The translations under genes were made by a program, and so were the position numbers. From Albula goreensis (taxonomy: Eukaryota; Chordata; Actinopteri; Albuliformes; Albulidae), in assembly GCA_022829145.1 (NCBI GenBank), contig CM040764.1:6064875-6128874 (forward strand): a DNA stretch of 64,000 bases. Reading direction: 5' to 3'. The notes beneath the pieces were generated by a model, which was not told the DNA's origin, searched no databases, and saw only the letters and a list, made by a program, of their open reading frames with translations. Numbering within the stretch: position 1 is the stretch's first letter; each line of letters opens with the position of its first letter. Below are positions 59,126 to 64,000 of this stretch, piece after piece.

Positions 59126-60254
59126 CATAGAGCTAATATGAGCATCCTCCTGAAGCACTACACTGATGCATAAATAAAAGTGTAAATAGGTGAATTCTTA
59201 GCTTCCCACTCTCCTGCTTCAGCACTGCCCCTAACGCCTCCAGCTGGGAGGGACTCTGATTATCAATACTTCCTCTGATATGGATTTCCTGACATGTTTC
59301 ATTGTGTGGCACCATTCCCAAGCAACATGATTTAATATATAGCTCAAAATTCAAATAAAATGTCAGAATGAGTCAAGCAAGCCTTTAACCAGGACACTGT
59401 CTATACATTCATAAAAATGGGTAGATGAGGTGCTGTACCACCAAAAATGGGTGAAGCTTCAAGACGTTGTCAATTACTGGCTCGTCTGATTGAAATCAAT
59501 GAGTCCGTATATGAGCGTTCCACCCATTTTTGGTTTCGCGATACCTCACACTCCCATCACTCATGCAAAGCCATTTGTTACCTTGTATTCATTCCCAATG
59601 GGGGATTATGATAAATGGCAAATCATTCATTTTCACATCATTTTCTTCAATCTTTCTCTGTCGCAGTTAATCATTCCGGCAGCACGTTGTGATTTAATTC
59701 CTTATTTTAGGGGGAGGCAGAGGGCATAGAGTGTGCTCTGGAACCAAGTGATAGACAATCATCCATTTCTACTCATTGTCTAATCACTTGTCGTTGCTTA
59801 CTTATTAATGCTTATTGAGTGCTAAAGCAGCATTCTTGGGGAGGAATACATTAATTATTTGCGTTCTGCAAATCCTTACTCTGGGAAGTCCGTGATTTTG
59901 GCAAATTTATATTTTTAATATGATATTTTAAGGGTTTCCACAGCTTAACTTGTAGCTGAATTTTGCTCATGGGTATCAGTTGTTCTAGTTTTCCAAACTA
60001 CTCCTGCAATTCATTTCTGATGACAATTTCCCATCACTTAGAAGCAGCAATCGCAGTATTTTAAAGCTAATCCTTTGTTGCTTGCGGTCAATTTTTAATT
60101 AAACAATTCGCTTCTCCAATTTGGGCACGACGCCTCGAACTGAGTAAATTCAGAGGTGACGAGTCAAACAAAGTGACAACTAAAATGTCTACTGACAGAA
60201 ACTGAGCATTAAGTATGCACTTAGGTATTTTACGTGTGCAACAGCAAAAGCAAG

Positions 60255-60660
60255 GTTGAAGGTTCAAGGTTATTTATTTGTCACATGCACAGAGATACAA
60301 AGTAAAACATGCAATGAAATGAAGGGGATCCTCAGATACTGTGTGAAATATAAAAAGATAAAAAGAGTACAATAAAATTGCTAGTGTAAATGTACAACAA
60401 ACTATATACAATATACATGCACACAATTTACCATAGAAACAGTATTTCTCATATGTATATGTATGTATATATATATATATGCAGTATTTCAAAGTGTTTC
60501 TATAAGTGTGGAAGTTTGTTGAGATGACGAGCGTGTGTTTAGGAGCCGGATGGCTTGAGGACAGAAACTCCTCTTCAATATTTCGGTTTTGGCCATGTGA
60601 GTGCAGAGGAGTCTGGCTGACCTCAGCAGTCTAAGCAGTCCTTAGTTGGGATGTGAAGTG
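60255..60660. repeat. Interspersed repeat of common teleost type
   Basis: ggttcaaggttatttatttg with tcacatgcacagagatac, and later gccggatggcttgaggacag with aaactcctcttcaatat and a gacctcagcagtctaagcag segment, look like a dispersed non-coding repeat seen in many fish genomes. An (AT)n stretch lies at about 60462-60480. Family name and limits are not determined. Confidence 0.5.
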
Positions 60661-61140
60661 TCTCTTATGATGTTTTGGGATCTCCCAAACCCCATTTGAA
60701 AGCTCCAAGGACCAGGACTATAACCCTTCTGGAAATAGACCAGTGAAGCTATGGAGTCACCTGCTGCATAATTGCATAATAATTGCCATCCTTGTTGATG
60801 TTGTTTATATCACAGCGCAGCCCATAATATCTACAGGGGCCAGTTAAAAGTGGCTGAGTAAAACACATGGTTGCCGTGGGGAGAAGGAACTTAATTACAG
60901 CCCTTCTTTCATATATTTTTTTTCATTAGATGACCTTACTTTTCTTTTGGGGGGCGACTGAGCTGGGAGGGAGGAGCTTCATTAGGGAATCGCCCCTCTT
61001 GGTCCTTTAATAGAATTTCGGCGGATGATGGAGACGGGCAGCTGCTATGGCTTCGGCAGAATCTGCGGCAGCAGAAGAGGGAGGAGGGAAAAGCTTGCCG
61101 GAAGGAAATTAGCGGACTGGGAATCGATTGACTTCCCTGG

Positions 61141-61163
61141 AAAAAAAAAGAAAAAAAAAAAAA
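61141..61163. repeat. Poly-A tract
   Basis: An A run of about 22 interrupted by one G. C-rich and CA runs follow at 61250-61300. No retrocopy could be recognised next to it. Confidence 0.85.
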
Positions 61164-62484
61164 CCTGCAGGGGTTGTCCCTGAAGGCTCGAGACAGGCTG
61201 TCATTTTCAATCTTTTAATTAATTCCAACTCACCCATCCCACCTCCCAGCCCCCCCCCCACACACACACACACACCATCCTACCTATCTTCCCCCCCCCC
61301 TACTAATTCCCCAGAGACTAAAAACCTGGGGGAGGAAAGGAGGAGAACAAATATCCATTGGCTAAACTTCAGCTGTCATATCCTGGCCAAAGGTCTCCCC
61401 ATGATTGGTCAAACATCAATTAAGCACCACAGTAGTCGGTGACTGATTCAAGAAACAAATCTACTAACTGTAGCTATTGGATCTACACAGCATACTCACC
61501 ACAAGTACCTTATTGGTCTGGTGTGTGGGGGTTCAGCACTGCTTAAAGAACTTTGAAGGGTATGGAATGATGTAATCAATCAAAGCTAGGCACAGCTCAT
61601 TGCAGTTCGGTCAGATTCCTTATTAAATGTTTGACAGAGACGTCCCCTGTGTCCATGCAGCCTGCGGCGTGAGAACGAACAGACAGAGCTATGAATGACA
61701 GGAAAAGTGTCAACATCGAGCAGAACGATGGACGACACTTTTCATTATCTATAAAGCCACATAAGACGAAACTATTTAAGCAGTGTTACCTTCGCAATAT
61801 TTCCCCATAATCTCCTGTCTTTCTACGCCTATATAGATCAAGCACATATAACTTTGAATGTACTTCTTGAACTTTTTCATGGAAGCCCTACACTTTGCAT
61901 TTGCATAATTTTAACACAGGTCTTAGGAAGTTGGATGTTTTTAATCAAAAAGCATTTGACCTCAAGGTACCTGGTCTATCTTAGATTTGCACAATCAAAA
62001 ACCAAATACTGTGGAAAGCTGCAGATAACACCATAAGTGGATCGAAAATTAAGCAAATACCGTAACAGTGATAACAGTGTAACGATTATCTGATACTTTC
62101 TCACACTGTGTGGTAAATCAATGTGTGAGACAGCGTAATAGATAAAATTTTGTGCAGGTTGGCTCATATAATCCCCTCAAACTTCCCTCTGTGGCAGGCA
62201 GAGGTAGGTTTTAAGGAAAACACTTTGATAGGTACGTGCTTCTCAGGTACCACACGCATAAAGCGAGGAGAGAGGGCCTTCTCTCCTGTAGATGTTTGAC
62301 ATTCCACACTGGAGAGGTAGACCAACCCTTAGAAAGCAATAAAACAGCACTTTGCTGTGTCTCATTCATTACAAGTATTTTAAACATTAAAACAAACATT
62401 TGCAAAAGGCTGAGCCCAATAGAAAGTACATTGGGCCCATTCTGTGACATTTGGAAATAATTCTAACCAATGAAGGCAGTGAAA

Positions 62485-62703
62485 CTTTGTATGCCTGTAG
62501 TCTAGTTGCTAAAGTAAATGACTGTGACCCCCTGTGGTTGGTGGTTCCAGCCTCAGTCCAGCCACAGCAAGAACACCTTTGCTGTTGGGCCCCTGAGCAA
62601 GGCCCTTAACCCCACATTGCTCCCAGGGGGGATTGGCCCTTGGTTAGTCTAATTAGCTGTAAGTTGCTTTGGATAAGTGTGTCTGCTAAATGACTGTAAT
62701 GTT
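62485..62703 (+). mobile_element. tRNA-derived SINE with LINE-type tail
   Basis: An A box (tagtctagttgctaaag, 62499-62515) and a B box (ggtggttccagcctc, 62540-62554) form a tRNA-like pol III promoter. The body has gggcccctgagcaaggccct, taaccccacattgctccc and ggggggattgg, and the end is gtaagttgctttggataagt then gtctgctaaatgactgtaat. This is a well-preserved fish SINE with the tail shared by several ray-finned SINE families and their partner LINEs. It is better preserved than the copy at 574-777. Confidence 0.9.
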
Positions 62704-64000
62704 GTGAGGAACACACTGTCTTGTGTATATATAACTATTGACTTTATTAAGACAAAAACTCTTGAAATTGAAAAATTTCTCAAGCTATTTTAAATCATTA
62801 AGTCAGAGCTTGAAGCAATAGCAATATTTCAGATGCAGATTTCAGAATTAATAGAATATCCAGAGGTCTCCGACTGGACCTCATTATTTTGACAAATTTG
62901 GAATAGGTAATACTTAAACAAATTAATGTTTTGCATTCAGGGCCATGTATCGGAATCGTTTGTGGTTCAAAGCAAAAATATTGTATCACTAATATTTTAG
63001 GGTCGCATGTTTACTGTGGTAGTGCACAAACTGTGCAAATTCATGCAAAGTGTGTCCAAAGCAATTTTTGTGATTTATACTAAAGTATTTTGGGAACATG
63101 ATTGTGGTGCAGGTTGGTTTTTATGATTTAATTACCTGTATGTCCTGGGCACAAACATACAACAAGTTAGTCTGTTTTATCTCTGGTTCCCTGTAAGCCA
63201 ACTACATTTACACCATGGCAGATCCATCAAGAAAACACCAGTTAATGACAAAGTTTGGTGGTGTGAAATATACTATTATTATTTTGCATCATTTCACACA
63301 GATTTTCCTTTCCTGGTGTGTTGTTACAACTCGTACCAATTAAAATATTTTGCATTGGCAAGTTTGCTGCACAGTGGTAGTTTTGTCTAATAACTATAGG
63401 TTTTATTGTCATGTAGACAACCGTAAAGCTCCAAATTGGGATTTGTCTTCCACCGTGACATTGTTGTAATCTCATCACTTAATGGATGTCTACAGGGTCC
63501 AGAATTTCATAACACAAATGCATCACAACCATGTGGTGAAGTCTCATTTGAGTCACTGCAAGCCAGGTTTTATCATTATATTTCTTATTTTAGTTGCTAT
63601 GACATATATCAAACTGCTCTGGCAATTCAAATGGGTAGCATTTGAAGGAGGCATTTGATTAGCATGAACAGAATTGTTTTACCTACAATGTGAGGCACAT
63701 TATTTTAGGCCACAAGCCAGTGATGTTGAAAACAAAGTCACAATCCGAACCCAGATAAATTAAAATGAGCCAAGAAGGTGTGACACTGCCAAAAAGTAAA
63801 TAATAAAGGTGTAACTGTTCACATGACAATAATGTTCACATTAGTGGCCTATATTCAATAGTTTTTGTTATAAATCCACAAAGAGTGACTGTGTTTTGGT
63901 TTTATTTTCTTCTAATGTTTGCCATAGCAATTGACCCTTTAAAACATGGATGGAATCAACAGACCTTTCAAAACAGCAATGGGGAGGAAGTGACAAAATG

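Larger units (their letters stand above)
45023..64000. other. Downstream intergenic sequence
   Basis: No supported gene. Named items are microsatellites at 48209, 48701 and 51739, a 30-bp triplication at 49938, the 35-bp array at 58289, an interspersed repeat at 60255 and a SINE at 62485. Stretches 45030-48200, 50030-58280, 59130-60240, 60700-62480 and 62710-64000 otherwise show nothing I can identify. 54770-54820 is C-rich, and 55700-55800 looks like a fragment of a dispersed fish repeat but is not certain. Confidence 0.6.

Overview
The window reads as ray-finned fish nuclear DNA, most likely teleost. It holds one recognisable protein-coding gene, spread over about 41 kb on the + strand: a four-exon opsin of the teleost-multiple-tissue (TMT) / encephalopsin class. 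Vertebrate GT-AG splice sites, long AT-rich introns, many (GT)n microsatellites, fish-type tRNA-derived SINEs and worn Tc1/mariner and hAT DNA transposons support this assignment. The intron sizes (9.4, 19.9 and 10.6 kb) suggest a genome that is not especially compact. The species cannot be named from the sequence.

Layout. Positions 1-2860 are upstream intergenic DNA with one degenerate SINE. A TATA-like and CRE-like core-promoter candidate lies near 2840-2900. The coding exons are 3213-3582, 13015-13343, 33265-33498 and 44120-44347. They join in frame to 386 residues plus stop, followed by a 3' UTR with AATAAA at 44997. Intron 1 holds an hAT fossil, a foldback element and a 24-unit 26-bp minisatellite. 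Intron 2 holds an unidentified transcript-like island (about 14170-15030), fragments of teleost interspersed repeats, an hAT MITE with target-site duplication, a perfect 13-bp hairpin and a 22-bp direct repeat flanking a 366-bp segment. Intron 3 holds two decayed Tc1/mariner copies and several short tandem duplications. It ends in a (GT)31 tract and a minisatellite that contains the acceptor of exon 4. From 45003 to 64000 I see no gene, only SINEs, microsatellites, a 24-unit 35-bp array and sequence I cannot assign.

No multi-gene system is visible. The most unusual signals concern the splicing of the opsin. (1) The start of exon 4, acceptor included, is the last unit of a roughly ten-copy minisatellite full of decoy AG acceptors, and the nearest exact decoy is in frame. 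(2) A long (GT)n tract and a poor pyrimidine tract precede that acceptor. (3) Exon 3 begins with GTGAGT directly after its acceptor AG, the arrangement of a recursive splice site, and the exon is symmetric, so re-splicing would remove TM6, TM7 and the retinal lysine while keeping the frame. All three are predictions from sequence that RNA data could settle.
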